From NCBI RefSeq assembly GCF_000737535.1, contig NZ_CP006269.1, forward strand, positions 1,302,001 to 1,366,000: 64,000 bases of DNA, written 5' to 3'. Under the pieces are notes generated by a model, which was given only the letters and a program-made list of their open reading frames with translations, was not told the origin of the DNA and ran no database searches. The position numbers and the translations under genes are program-made. This stretch comes from Synechococcus sp. KORDI-100. Its GTDB lineage: Bacteria > Cyanobacteriota > Cyanobacteriia > PCC-6307 > Cyanobiaceae. Shown one piece after another: positions 9,768 through 18,673 of the stretch (position 1 is the first letter of the stretch; each line of letters begins with the position of its first letter).

Positions 9768-11141
9768 TTGTCCACTCAGCCTGCAGGGGTCACTGTTCTC
9801 GGAGCCGGTCTGGCCGGTACCGAGGCCACCTGGCAGGTCGCACGAGCCGGAATACCGGTGCGGCTTGTGGAGATGCGACCGGTTCGGCGCTCTCCGGCGC
9901 ATCACAGCAGTGATTTCGCCGAGCTGGTCTGCAGCAACAGCTTTGGGTCCCTGAGCAGTGATCGAGCCGCAGGTCTGCTCCAGGAGGAGATGCGACGGCT
10001 CGGATCGCTGGTCATCTCCATGGCCGATCGCCATGCCGTGCCTGCCGGAGGAGCTCTGGCAGTCGATCGTGGTCGCTACAGCGCCGCCCTCACGGAGGCC
10101 CTTGATCAACATCCGCTGGTGTCGATTGAACGTCGCGAGCAGCAGGAGCTGCCCGCGCCGGACCGGATCACCGTCCTGGCCACAGGGCCCCTCACCAGTG
10201 AGCCGCTGGCAGAGGATCTCCGCCGTTTCACCGGACGCGCAGACTGTCACTTTTTCGATGCCGCCAGTCCGATCGTGCACGGCGACAGCATCGACAACGC
10301 GATCGCCTTCCGCGCCAGTCGTTACGACAAGGGAGATGCGGACTACATCAACTGTCCGATGGACCGGGAGCAGTACCTCGCGTTCCGCGACGCACTGCTG
10401 ACCGCTGAACAGGCTGATCTGAAGGATTTCGATCAGGAGCAGGCCAGTTTCTTCGAGGGCTGTCTGCCGATTGAAGAGCTCGCCCGCCGTGGTGAAGACA
10501 CCATGCGCTACGGACCGCTCAAGCCGATCGGTCTCTGGGATCCCCGCTGGGGCGATGTGAACGATCGCGATGTGCGTCGTGCCCGCCGCGCCTATGCGGT
10601 GGTGCAACTGCGTCAGGAGGACCGCGATGGACGCTTGTGGAATCTGGTGGGTTTTCAGACGAATCTCAAATGGGGTGAGCAGAAGCGCGTCCTCCAGATG
10701 ATTCCCGGCCTGGCAGCTGCCGAATTCGTCCGTTTCGGGGTGATGCATCGAAACACCTTTCTTGAGTCGCCCCAGTTGCTTACGCCCACCCTGCAGTTCC
10801 GGCATCGCCCTTCCCTGTTTGCAGCAGGTCAGATCACCGGCACCGAGGGGTATGCCGCTGCTGTGGCCGGTGGCTGGTTGGCGGGCACCAATGCAGCACG
10901 GCTGGTGCGGGGCCTTGCTCCGATTGATCTCCCCGCCACGACCATGGCGGGGGCACTCACCCATTTCGTGAGTGAAGCCCCGACAGCCAGATTCCAACCG
11001 ATGCCACCCAACTTCGGCCTGTTGCCGGATCTGCCCGAACGCATCCGCGACAAACGCGCCCGTTACGGTGCCTACCGGGATCGTGCTCTGACAGATCTCG
11101 AGTCTGTCCGCAATCGTTCGTCTCAGCCGCTCCACGCATGA
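9768..11141 (+). CDS. trmFO: folate-dependent tRNA (uracil-54-C5)-methyltransferase
   Basis: A 457-residue TrmFO, which uses methylenetetrahydrofolate and FAD to make ribothymidine at position 54 of tRNAs. Family marks are the FAD-binding [11 protein letters not shown] near the N-terminus, EMRP, and the conserved [11 protein letters not shown] and [12 protein letters not shown] blocks. Further marks are the [10 protein letters not shown]-type segment and the C-terminal [20 protein letters not shown]. The gene starts with TTG at 9768. Its last codons overlap the crtH start by four bases (ATGA), so the two are translationally coupled. Confidence 0.95.
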   Translation: MSTQPAGVTVLGAGLAGTEATWQVARAGIPVRLVEMRPVRRSPAHHSSDFAELVCSNSFGSLSSDRAAGLLQEEMRRLGSLVISMADRHAVPAGGALAVDRGRYSAALTEALDQHPLVSIERREQQELPAPDRITVLATGPLTSEPLAEDLRRFTGRADCHFFDAASPIVHGDSIDNAIAFRASRYDKGDADYINCPMDREQYLAFRDALLTAEQADLKDFDQEQASFFEGCLPIEELARRGEDTMRYGPLKPIGLWDPRWGDVNDRDVRRARRAYAVVQLRQEDRDGRLWNLVGFQTNLKWGEQKRVLQMIPGLAAAEFVRFGVMHRNTFLESPQLLTPTLQFRHRPSLFAAGQITGTEGYAAAVAGGWLAGTNAARLVRGLAPIDLPATTMAGALTHFVSEAPTARFQPMPPNFGLLPDLPERIRDKRARYGAYRDRALTDLESVRNRSSQPLHA

Positions 11142-12694
11142 CCGACCAGCAGCAGTGGGATGCCGTTGTGATCGGCGCCGGAATCGGCGGGTTGGTGACC
11201 GCCAGCCAGCTGGCTGCCAAGGGTGCACGTGTGCTGGTTCTGGAGCGTTATCTGATTCCAGGTGGCAGCGGTGGAGCGTTTCAGCGCAAGGGCTACACCT
11301 TTGATGTGGGGGCCTCGATGATCTTCGGCTTCGGTGAGAAGGGACACACCAACCTGCTGACTCGAGCCCTGGCCGATGTTGGGGAGCGCTGTGACACCAT
11401 CCCCGATCCCTCCCAGCTTGAGTACCACATGCCAGGCGGTCTGCAGATCGCTGTGGATCGCAACTACGAGCAGTTCATTGCTGACCTCTCGGCCCGCTTC
11501 CCCCACGAGGCCATCGGCATCCGCCGCTTCTACGACACCTGTTGGCAGGTGTTCAACTGTCTGGACGCCATGCCGCTGCTGTCGCTGGAGGATCCGGCCT
11601 ACCTCGCCAAGGTGTTTTTCAAGGCACCGCTGGCCTGTCTGGGCCTCGCCCGCTGGCTGCCGTTCAACGTTGGTGCGGTGGCGCGTCAGCACATCAGCGA
11701 TGAACAGCTTCTGAAGTTCATCGACATCGAATGCTTCTGCTGGTCGGTGATGCCGGCGGATCGCACGCCAATGATCAATGCCGGCATGGTGTTCTCCGAT
11801 CGTCATGCCGGGGGCATCAACTACCCCAGAGGCGGCGTTGGCGTGATCGCCGAGAAGCTCGTGAACGGCTTGAAGCGTTATGGCGGGGCCATTCGCTACA
11901 AGGCCAGGGTGACCGATGTGGTGGTGGAGAACGGTCAGGCCGTGGGCGTGACCCTTGCTGATGGGGAGACGATTCGAGCCAGGCGGGTGATTTCCAATGC
12001 CACCCGCTGGGACACGTTTTCCGGTGATGTCGCTGAGTCCAAACCCGAAGGTCAGGCTTTGGTGGATGCGGTCCACACACCAGCCAAGGAACAGGTCTGG
12101 CGTCGCCGTTACGTTCCCTCTCCGTCCTTTCTGTCGCTCCATCTCGGGGTGCGGGCGGCGTTGATCCCCGAGGGAACCCACTGCCACCATCTGCTTCTCG
12201 AGGATTGGGAGCGGATGGAGGACGAGCAAGGCGTGATCTTCGTTTCGATGCCTTCGCTGCTGGATCCGGATCTCGCTCCCGAAGGACACCACATCGTTCA
12301 CACCTTCACGCCGTCATCGATGCAGGCCTGGCAGGGGCTAAGCCCTTCGGAGTACAGCCAGAAGAAAGAGACCGATGCGGCTCGACTGATCCATCGGCTC
12401 GAGGCAATTCTTCCGGGCCTCTCTGGTGCCATCACCCACCAGGAGATTGGAACACCTCGCAGTCATCGGCGTTTTCTGGGGCGATTCCAGGGCAGTTACG
12501 GTCCAATCCCAGCGATGCAACTCCCGGGGCTGCTGCCGATGCCCTTCAACCGCACCGGGGTGCGCCACCTGTACTGCGTGGGTGATTCATGTTTTCCAGG
12601 ACAGGGGCTGAACGCCGTGGCCTTCAGCGGCTTTGCCTGTGCCCACCGCGTTGGCGTTGATCTGGGCCTGAATCCGTGGGCATTGCCGGCCTGA
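11138..12694 (+). CDS. crtH: carotenoid (prolycopene) isomerase
   Basis: A 518-residue FAD enzyme of the CRTISO family. It has the N-terminal GAGIGGLV dinucleotide motif (residues 13-20), [19 protein letters not shown], and the C-terminal [19 protein letters not shown] typical of CrtH. In cyanobacteria it converts poly-cis-lycopene to all-trans-lycopene before cyclisation. Length fits the family. It overlaps trmFO by four bases and is followed 33 bases later by a conserved hypothetical gene. Confidence 0.92.
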   Translation: MTDQQQWDAVVIGAGIGGLVTASQLAAKGARVLVLERYLIPGGSGGAFQRKGYTFDVGASMIFGFGEKGHTNLLTRALADVGERCDTIPDPSQLEYHMPGGLQIAVDRNYEQFIADLSARFPHEAIGIRRFYDTCWQVFNCLDAMPLLSLEDPAYLAKVFFKAPLACLGLARWLPFNVGAVARQHISDEQLLKFIDIECFCWSVMPADRTPMINAGMVFSDRHAGGINYPRGGVGVIAEKLVNGLKRYGGAIRYKARVTDVVVENGQAVGVTLADGETIRARRVISNATRWDTFSGDVAESKPEGQALVDAVHTPAKEQVWRRRYVPSPSFLSLHLGVRAALIPEGTHCHHLLLEDWERMEDEQGVIFVSMPSLLDPDLAPEGHHIVHTFTPSSMQAWQGLSPSEYSQKKETDAARLIHRLEAILPGLSGAITHQEIGTPRSHRRFLGRFQGSYGPIPAMQLPGLLPMPFNRTGVRHLYCVGDSCFPGQGLNAVAFSGFACAHRVGVDLGLNPWALPA

Positions 12695-12727
12695 ATCTGA
12701 TTAGGGTCGCAGTGCTGCACAGCCTTA

Positions 12728-13012
12728 ATGACCTCCCAGCCTGAACCCTCTGCTGCAGAGCTGGCCCGTTATCTCGAGCAGCGCGGTGATCTCAGCAAAC
12801 CCTGGAATCTACAGATGCTGCGCCTGCAGAAACTCAAGGAGGAGAAGGGGTCTCTCACGCCGGAGGCTTATCTCGAGAAGATCCGAGATGCCCATCAGGA
12901 TCTGATGCGACTGGGGCGCTTCTGGGAGGGCCGCGAATCTGAAGTGTTCGGTGGCATGTTCCAGCCATCCGAGCTGATCGAGCCGCTCCCAGGTTCTGCG
13001 GAGGATCGTTGA
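12728..13012 (+). CDS. conserved-type hypothetical, helical 94-residue protein
   Basis: Soluble, charged and predicted mostly helical, with LEQRGDLSKPWNLQMLRLQK near the N-terminus and ...GRFWEGRESEVFGG near the C-terminus. There is no signal peptide or membrane span. It sits between crtH and a membrane protein gene that begins 4 bases after its stop, so it is probably co-transcribed. I do not recognise the family. Confidence 0.7.
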   Translation: MTSQPEPSAAELARYLEQRGDLSKPWNLQMLRLQKLKEEKGSLTPEAYLEKIRDAHQDLMRLGRFWEGRESEVFGGMFQPSELIEPLPGSAEDR

Positions 13013-13016
13013 ACAG

Positions 13017-13541
13017 ATGGAACGATTCGGCCTTTCACCGTTGATTCGCTTCACGCTGCTCAGCCTGTACCTGGCGCTGGTCCTGCCTCTGCCGCTTCTG
13101 GCACCCCCATCACTTCGTCTTCCGATGGCGGCGGGGCTTGTCCTGGGGCTTGTGCTGGTGGTGGGGCTGCTCAGTGAGCAGGTGGAGACGGATATGACGG
13201 GGATCCAGGTGCGCTACCCCGTCTGGATTCGCTGGTTGCTGCGCCGTGGCTGGTCGATGCCCTGGTCGGACATCCGAGCCCTCGTGCCCGTCGGCACCAG
13301 CCAGGGAGGGACCGTCTACTACCTCAAAGCCAAGGATCTGCGTCATCAACTCCTGCCCCAACGGATCGAACGGTTTGACCGTTTTCTGCAGCTGCTTCAG
13401 AACAACAGTGATGTCAGCACTGCTGGAATCGGTCGGCTCACCCCTCCGTGGACCTATCAGGTGCTGGCGGTTCTCTCCGGCTTGATGCTGATTACCGAGG
13501 TTTTGACGGCGATCTGGCGAGTGTCAGCAACGATGGGCTGA
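13017..13541 (+). CDS. hypothetical membrane protein with PH-like central domain
   Basis: 174 residues. Two closely spaced N-terminal helices (about residues 10-55) are followed by a soluble segment with GIQVRYPVWIRWLLRRGWSM and WSDIRALVP. This is the pattern of a membrane-attached PH-like (DUF304-type) domain. A third helix lies near residues 150-168. It follows the preceding gene by 4 bases and precedes a DUF2059-like secreted protein by about 20. Function unknown; the PH-like call is tentative. Confidence 0.65.
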   Translation: MERFGLSPLIRFTLLSLYLALVLPLPLLAPPSLRLPMAAGLVLGLVLVVGLLSEQVETDMTGIQVRYPVWIRWLLRRGWSMPWSDIRALVPVGTSQGGTVYYLKAKDLRHQLLPQRIERFDRFLQLLQNNSDVSTAGIGRLTPPWTYQVLAVLSGLMLITEVLTAIWRVSATMG

Positions 13542-13561
13542 ACAACGCTGAAGGAGGTGCC

Positions 13562-14065
13562 GTGCAGGCTCGGATCGGTTTGACGTTGATCCCAATGCAA
13601 CTCGGTGTTCTGGGGCTGTTGCTCGTGAGCGGTGATCCCGGTCTGGCTCAACCACCCTCAGAAGCACTTGTGCGGGAGGCGCTTGCGTGTACCCGCGCGG
13701 AGGAGCGTTTCACCATTGGCCGTGATGCCGGCTTCAAGGCAGGTTTCAACTCCACCGCATCTGCATCAATGCTGCCCGAAGCCATGAAGCAGGACATCTT
13801 CGAGCGCTTCCAACGGGTGGCCGATCAGGTGTTCTCCTGGCGGAATGTGGAATCGCGGTTCATCGCGCTGTTTCAGCGTTATTACACAACTGCTGACCTT
13901 GAAGGTCTGAGGCGGTTGTGCTCGGACCCGGTTTATCGAAGGCTTCTGGACGCTGATCTGAAAATGATTCCCGCGGCGAGCCAGATCGGCCTGGATTTTC
14001 AGCCTCAGATTCAGGGCCTGATGCAGAAGGAACTCGAAGAGGTCTTCGAAGACCTGTCGCGGTGA
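13562..14065 (+). CDS. secreted DUF2059-like protein
   Basis: Starting at GTG 13562, with AGGAGG at 13552-13557, the product is 167 residues with a signal peptide ending near GLAQPP. The mature part is helical. The segment AEERFTIGRDAGFKAGFN and the ...RYYTTADLEGLRRLCSDPVYRR block resemble DUF2059 proteins, where a YxxxxSxxELxxLxxFYxSPxG motif occurs. Reading further upstream would overlap the previous gene and destroy the signal peptide. Probably periplasmic; role unknown. Confidence 0.65.
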   Translation: MQARIGLTLIPMQLGVLGLLLVSGDPGLAQPPSEALVREALACTRAEERFTIGRDAGFKAGFNSTASASMLPEAMKQDIFERFQRVADQVFSWRNVESRFIALFQRYYTTADLEGLRRLCSDPVYRRLLDADLKMIPAASQIGLDFQPQIQGLMQKELEEVFEDLSR

Positions 14066-14119
14066 TGCCGATCGAGCCCGGCAGCTCCTGAGCTTCCAGG
14101 CCTTCAGCTGGCGGGCAGT

Positions 14120-14887
14120 TCAACTGGCTGGCAAGTTGTCGAGGCTGAACCGGTATCCGCGCTGGCGGACGGTGGTGATGCCACCGCCTTCTCCAAGGCC
14201 GGCCTGTTCGAGCTTGCGTCGCAGGGTGAGCACCTGGGTGTCGACTGACCTGGGCCCGCCGCTGAATGGGGGCCAGGCCATTCTCAGCAGTTCCTGGCGG
14301 CTGCGAACCAAGCCAGGGGGCATGAGCAGTGCGCAGAGCAGGGCGAATTCGCGCGGGCTAAGTTCCACCGGCTGATCACGCAGGGTCACCTGGCGCAGCA
14401 GCAGATGGACCTCGAGAGGTCCGACAGTGACGCGCTCCTGCAAACCGCTGTGTCCCCGTTTCAGCAACGTGCGGCAGCGGGCGGCCAGTTCTTCGAGGCC
14501 GAATGGCTTGCGCAGCACGTCGTCAGCACCGTCGTCAAGCAGTCCCACCACGGGGTCTGCACCGCTGCGGGCCGTGAGAACGATGACCGGGCAGCGCAGC
14601 TGTTCTGCGAGCCGCAGAGCGGAGCTGTGCTCCAGCAGCTCGGCACTGACGAGAAGGTCAGGGGACTGCTCCTGGCACACCTCCAGAGCCTCAGAGACCC
14701 TGCCCACAGCTGCAGTGAGGTGGCCGTCCTGGCGCAGGCGCTGGACCAGCACGGTGCGCAGTGTGGGGTGTGGCTCCACAACCAGAACTCTTGACGGTTC
14801 CTGCCCTGTTCCGGAATTCGGCAAGGACATGGTTGCCATGCTGATATCGCTGGCTTCCGCCGTGATGTCGCGAGGGGTGGAGGTCAC
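14120..14887 (-). CDS. OmpR-type response regulator lacking the phospho-acceptor Asp
   Basis: 255 residues: an N-terminal receiver domain (about 34-145) and a C-terminal winged-helix DNA-binding domain (about 150-250, with LSPREFALLCALLM and VRQRGYRFS). The receiver keeps the switch Thr (VIVLTARSG) and Lys (RKPFGLEEL). The acidic pair is reduced to VVEPHP, and the segment aligned with the usual DLVLLDxxLP is DLLVSAELLE, with no Asp at the phosphorylation site. It therefore probably acts without classical phosphorylation, or responds to another input. The GTG at 14887 is used; the ATG at 14839 is an alternative. No histidine kinase is adjacent. Confidence 0.85.
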   Translation of the reverse strand: MTSTPRDITAEASDISMATMSLPNSGTGQEPSRVLVVEPHPTLRTVLVQRLRQDGHLTAAVGRVSEALEVCQEQSPDLLVSAELLEHSSALRLAEQLRCPVIVLTARSGADPVVGLLDDGADDVLRKPFGLEELAARCRTLLKRGHSGLQERVTVGPLEVHLLLRQVTLRDQPVELSPREFALLCALLMPPGLVRSRQELLRMAWPPFSGGPRSVDTQVLTLRRKLEQAGLGEGGGITTVRQRGYRFSLDNLPAS

Positions 14888-14960
14888 GGCACTGACTAAG
14901 GCGCGCTTACGCTAAGACGAAATTCCTGGCACGCTGGTAACAGAGGCAGCGGTCTCTCCG

Positions 14961-15233
14961 ATGACGGCACTTGATGATCCTGAGGCTATCCGTCATTTCC
15001 AGTCGATTTGTGATGCCTGCCAGGAGCTGACCGACCGCTATCACTCTCCCTCCGAACTGCGTATCTACGCGGATGGGTATCTGCATGCATTGCGTCGATC
15101 GGCCACCCTCGACCCCAGAGTCCTGCATCGATTGGAACAGCTGATCGATCGTTGGATTCTTGATCCGTCCAGCTTTATCGGTCCCGATGGAGATGTCAGC
15201 ACGCTGTACATGCGTCGCCCCGAGGCGTTCTGA
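14961..15233 (+). CDS. DUF6761-like small conserved protein
   Basis: A 90-residue soluble helical protein. The block LRIYADGYLHALRRSATLDP, then RVLHRLEQLIDRWILDPSSF, follows the cyanobacterial DUF6761 pattern (L..Y.DGYL.ALR....L.P...HRLE.....L.DPSNF). Such proteins are widespread in cyanobacteria and have no assigned role. It is divergent from the response regulator gene, with 73 bases between the two starts. Confidence 0.75.
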   Translation: MTALDDPEAIRHFQSICDACQELTDRYHSPSELRIYADGYLHALRRSATLDPRVLHRLEQLIDRWILDPSSFIGPDGDVSTLYMRRPEAF

Positions 15234-15323
15234 TCACGTTCACCGTCGCTTCGGCTGTTTCTGAATCTCCTGGGCTCCAGAAATTATTGGCACCACAGGG
15301 TTATGGGCTGAACATACATTTCA

Positions 15324-15452
15324 ATGAAGCGCCTGAATATTGCTGGAAAATCAACAACAGGATGGGCATTGACGGATGATTATTCAGGCGAATTAGTTAC
15401 AGCATCTAATACAGATATTTGCGAAGACCCTCGACCGATGAACCAACTATGA
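15324..15452 (+). CDS. possible 42-residue small protein
   Basis: ATG 15324 to TGA 15450-15452 within the gap between the DUF6761-like gene and grxD. The peptide begins MKRLNIAGKSTTGWALTDD and ends RPMNQL. Composition is protein-like and more AT-rich than its neighbours. There is no clear ribosome site or known family, so it could be chance. Confidence 0.3.
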   Translation: MKRLNIAGKSTTGWALTDDYSGELVTASNTDICEDPRPMNQL

Positions 15453-15523
15453 AGAGCTGAAACGCGATTTCCTACAGCAATCAAAGGGCCAATGATCCTT
15501 GCGGCCAACAGGAATTCAGCACG

Positions 15524-15847
15524 TCAGCTTGCCAGGGCGATTTCCAGCTTCTCCTTGAGCTCACCGGCGTTGTACATCTCGATCAGGATGTCGGAGCCGC
15601 CGATGAATTCACCTTTCACGTACACCTGAGGAATCGTTGGCCAACTCGAAAATTCTTTGATTCCCTGACGAATCTCAGGGTCGGAGAGGACGTCGAAGGT
15701 CTCAAAGCTGACGCCAAGCGAGTGGAGAATCTGGACGACGTTGTTCGAGAAGCCGCACTGGGGCATCAATTTTGATCCCTTCATGAACACGAAGATCGGG
15801 CTGGATTGAACCAGCTCTTCGATGCGGCTGCGGGTGGAAGCGTCCAT
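15524..15847 (-). CDS. grxD: monothiol glutaredoxin (Grx4 type)
   Basis: 107 residues, a full-length monothiol glutaredoxin with the CGFS active site (MPQCGFSNN), the WPTIPQVYVKGEFIGG glutathione-binding segment and the GGSDI turn. Members of this class carry glutathione-ligated [2Fe-2S] clusters and act in iron-sulfur delivery and iron sensing. It lies directly after a BolA gene on the same strand, 11 bases away. Grx4 and BolA form a known cluster-binding heterodimer, so the pair is a functional unit. Confidence 0.95.
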   Translation of the reverse strand: MDASTRSRIEELVQSSPIFVFMKGSKLMPQCGFSNNVVQILHSLGVSFETFDVLSDPEIRQGIKEFSSWPTIPQVYVKGEFIGGSDILIEMYNAGELKEKLEIALAS

Positions 15848-15858
15848 GAATTCGAATT

Positions 15859-16122
15859 TCAGTTGGAAGTGGTGGTGTCTGGGGTTGAGCCGTCGGGAAC
15901 CGTGGTGTTGAGCGCCAGGGCATGAATGGCCTCACTGGCCAGTTCGGCTTGAAGTGCCCCGTAGACCAGCTGATGCTGCTTGATTCGGGACAAACCAACA
16001 AAAGCTGTGGAGACGACGCTCACCTGCAGATGATCCCCACCTCCAGTGAGGTCCTCCACCGTCACCGAAGCATCCGGAATGGCGCGCTGAATGGCGGCCT
16101 CGACCGCAGACGGCTGAACCAT
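15859..16122 (-). CDS. bolA: BolA-family protein
   Basis: Using ATG 16122 the protein has 87 residues. It has the BolA fold pattern: [20 protein letters not shown], the conserved [20 protein letters not shown] with its invariant His, and the ALALNTTVP end. A longer in-frame start at 16182 would add 20 residues not typical of the family. BolA proteins pair with monothiol glutaredoxins to bind [2Fe-2S] clusters, and grxD is the next gene. Confidence 0.9.
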   Translation of the reverse strand: MVQPSAVEAAIQRAIPDASVTVEDLTGGGDHLQVSVVSTAFVGLSRIKQHQLVYGALQAELASEAIHALALNTTVPDGSTPDTTTSN

Positions 16123-16156
16123 GAGCAGGAAACTCCCTCTATTTGATGTTGACAGA

Positions 16157-16687
16157 TCAGTTGGAGCCAGCGGGGGCGGCACCTTTGAATTCCGTATCGA
16201 CGAATCCGAGCTCTACCAGGCTCTGGTAGGCCTTTTGTCCCTGCGGTTGGGAGGGGGTCATCAGCCTCACCACCTCTACAAGCACGGGAACGGCCACTTC
16301 CGGTTGGTTCTGACGGCGGAACAGGGCAGCCAGGCGAAGGTTGGCTTCCGCCAGCAGGGCCAGGGATTGACGTCCCTTGTCGTCCATTTCGCGCGGGATG
16401 CGGGCATCAAGGCCTCGGAAGGCACCACTGAGATCCCGGTAGAACGCCAGCAGCTGTTTGGCGGCCTTGCGGGCATCGTCGTAGGCCTTGCGAGCGGTGG
16501 TGAGATCTCCGGATGCAGCAGCGGCGTCGCCCTTGTCAATCAGGGACTGGACAGATGAGGGGTTGAAACCACCCGTGGTCTGCGCCAGAACCCGACCGCT
16601 ACTAGCTCCTTGAGCCAACACCTGCGCTGGTGTGAACCCCAAGGCAGCCAGGAGTGCTGCAGCCGTCAGTAAGGAACGACAACCCAT
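16157..16687 (-). CDS. secreted helical (TPR-like) protein
   Basis: 176 residues with a signal peptide at the N-terminus ([18 protein letters not shown], cleavage near VLAQG). The rest is helical with two TPR-like helix pairs ([21 protein letters not shown]... and [19 protein letters not shown]...). Probably a periplasmic or thylakoid-lumen scaffold. The bolA start is 34 bases downstream. The family is not recognised. Confidence 0.7.
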   Translation of the reverse strand: MGCRSLLTAAALLAALGFTPAQVLAQGASSGRVLAQTTGGFNPSSVQSLIDKGDAAAASGDLTTARKAYDDARKAAKQLLAFYRDLSGAFRGLDARIPREMDDKGRQSLALLAEANLRLAALFRRQNQPEVAVPVLVEVVRLMTPSQPQGQKAYQSLVELGFVDTEFKGAAPAGSN

Positions 16688-16717
16688 CGGGTTAGGTCCA
16701 TTAAGAATTCGCGGACT

Positions 16718-17419
16718 TTAAAAGCAATGCAAGGGGCGGCCCACCGCCTCACGGGCCGCTTGTTCAGCTGCATGCATGCTCGTCGCCAGTGCCTTGGTGA
16801 AGCGTTGTCCCGCCTCGCGGCTGCCATCGTCAGACAGCATCATCGGTGCTCCGAAACAGATGGCTGCTCGACTGAGTGGACGAGGCGGCGCCTGCCCGTA
16901 GCCAATCCCCACTGGGATCACAGGAACCTGAACGCCCCGTCGTTGCGCCAGCTGCGCCAGTCGAACCAGTCCCTGGTGGAGCTGGATCGCTCGATCCTGC
17001 CGTTGAATCCGTCCCTCCGGAAACACCACCAGCTGCTGGCCATCGGCCAACAGATCGATGGCCAGTCGCAGCGTGGTCATGGACGGTCGCCCCTGATCCA
17101 CAGGGAAGCAACCGAGGCGCTGTAGGAACCAGCCCTGCAGGCCGCCCATTTCCGTGGTGGTCACCATGAAGCGGCAGTCCCGACCAGTGACCCGCCGACC
17201 TGCGGCCATCGGCAGCATCAGGGCATCCCAGCGAGCTCGATGGGTGGGTGCCAGCAGGACGGGGCCTGAACGGGGCAGGTTATCGTGCTGCAGCACGATT
17301 CGTTCTCGGAACTGCAGGCGCAGCGCTAGGTCCTGCGTGACCAGCATGGCCAGGGGAGCCCAGAACGGGTCGATGCCCACCTGAAGGGCGGATTCGCGGT
17401 TGGCGAGGGCCGCAGGCAC
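16718..17419 (-). CDS. 1-acyl-glycerol-3-phosphate acyltransferase-like protein
   Basis: 233 residues with the PlsC acyltransferase motifs in order: THRARWD (the HX4D catalytic pair), a GxxxxR-type block, FPEGRIQ (substrate binding) and VPVIPVGIGYG. Such enzymes acylate lysophosphatidic acid or related acceptors at the membrane. The start is GTG 17419. It is divergent from pdxJ. Cyanobacteria usually have more than one PlsC homolog, so the exact substrate is not claimed. Confidence 0.85.
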   Translation of the reverse strand: MPAALANRESALQVGIDPFWAPLAMLVTQDLALRLQFRERIVLQHDNLPRSGPVLLAPTHRARWDALMLPMAAGRRVTGRDCRFMVTTTEMGGLQGWFLQRLGCFPVDQGRPSMTTLRLAIDLLADGQQLVVFPEGRIQRQDRAIQLHQGLVRLAQLAQRRGVQVPVIPVGIGYGQAPPRPLSRAAICFGAPMMLSDDGSREAGQRFTKALATSMHAAEQAAREAVGRPLHCF

Positions 17420-17497
17420 CGTGATGCGGTTTTTGGCGTTGAGAACCTACGGCGCTCAAGCGGCACTGCATAGGATCCCGATTGAACAGCCGTCCCC

Positions 17498-18247
17498 ATG
17501 GCCAGTCTGGGCGTCAACATCGATCACATCGCCAACGTGCGTCAGGCCAGGCGGACAGTGGAACCTGACCCCGTGCCGTTCGCCATGCTCGCCGAGCTGG
17601 GTGGGGCGGATGGCATCACGGTTCACCTGCGCGAGGACCGCCGTCATATCCAGGACCGGGATGTGAGGTTGCTCCGGGAGACCGTTCGCAGCCGCCTCAA
17701 CCTCGAGATGGCCGCCACGGAAGAGATGCTCTCGATTGCACTGAAGCTCGGCCCCGACATGGTGACGCTGGTTCCGGAGCGTCGCGAGGAGGTCACTACG
17801 GAGGGTGGCCTGGATGTGGTCTCTCAGCTCGAAACGATGACGGACGCCGTGAACCGTCTCCAGGAGTCAGGAATTCCCGTGAGCCTGTTCGTCGATCCCG
17901 ATGAGCGCCAGCTCGAAGCCTGCCGAAGCAGTGGCGCTCGCTGGGTGGAGCTGCATACGGGGGCCTATGCCGAGGCCAGTTGGTCGCAACAACCCCTCGA
18001 ACTGGCCCGGATCACGGAGGGCAGCAGCATCGCCAGACAATTCGGCCTGCGGGTTAACTCCGGCCATGGCCTCACGTATCAGAACGTTGAACCGGTGGCG
18101 GCGATCGAGGGGATGGAAGAGCTCAACATCGGCCACTCGATCGTGGCGCGGGCCCTTGCGGTGGGTCTGCAACAAGCTGTCCGGGAGATGAAGGCGCTGA
18201 TTCAGAATCCCCGTTTCGATCCTCTGTTCGGGCAGGCACCTGGATGA
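17498..18247 (+). CDS. pdxJ: pyridoxine 5'-phosphate synthase
   Basis: 249 residues, the usual PdxJ length. The TIM-barrel begins with [16 protein letters not shown] and contains [45 protein letters not shown] and [11 protein letters not shown]. It condenses 3-amino-2-oxopropyl phosphate with deoxyxylulose 5-phosphate to make pyridoxine phosphate in vitamin B6 synthesis. Its stop overlaps the start of ycf54 (ATGA), so the two are coupled. Confidence 0.96.
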   Translation: MASLGVNIDHIANVRQARRTVEPDPVPFAMLAELGGADGITVHLREDRRHIQDRDVRLLRETVRSRLNLEMAATEEMLSIALKLGPDMVTLVPERREEVTTEGGLDVVSQLETMTDAVNRLQESGIPVSLFVDPDERQLEACRSSGARWVELHTGAYAEASWSQQPLELARITEGSSIARQFGLRVNSGHGLTYQNVEPVAAIEGMEELNIGHSIVARALAVGLQQAVREMKALIQNPRFDPLFGQAPG

Positions 18248-18564
18248 CGCAGTTTCACTTCGTCGCCGCCAGCGAGCGGTTTCTCACCGAGGAGGAACCG
18301 CTCGACGAAGTGCTCAGGGAGCGCCGGCGTAACTACGCCGAAAACGGAAAGGAGATTGATTTCTGGCTGGTGCGCCAGCCGGCGTTTCTATCAGCGCCCC
18401 AGCTCGCGGATCTCAATCAGCGCATTCCCCAGCCTGCAGCGGCGGTCGTTTCCTCGGATGCCAGCTTCATCACCTTCCTGAAGCTGCGACTGGAATACGT
18501 GGTGACCGGGCAATTCGAGGCGCCATCCGCTGAGATTCAGGAACCCCTTGCCAGCAATGTCTGA
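18244..18564 (+). CDS. ycf54: Ycf54, assembly factor of Mg-protoporphyrin ester cyclase
   Basis: 106 residues matching the Ycf54 pattern: [42 protein letters not shown], the [11 protein letters not shown] segment, and [15 protein letters not shown]. Ycf54 binds the AcsF/ChlE cyclase and is needed to form ring E of chlorophyll. It overlaps pdxJ by four bases. Confidence 0.92.
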   Translation: MTQFHFVAASERFLTEEEPLDEVLRERRRNYAENGKEIDFWLVRQPAFLSAPQLADLNQRIPQPAAAVVSSDASFITFLKLRLEYVVTGQFEAPSAEIQEPLASNV

Positions 18565-18673
18565 CGGTTTGATGTCGTCGTTTGTTTGATCATCCGGACG
18601 TCAGTCGCGGCTGTGGGTTGTCAGTAAATTTTCGATAGAGCCGATCCGCGTCATGCCACACGAAGGGATGTAG

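Noticed and set aside
9738-11228. A 496-codon open frame antisense to trmFO
   Set aside because: It covers a well-supported gene, has low-complexity Arg/His/Gly content and no family motif.
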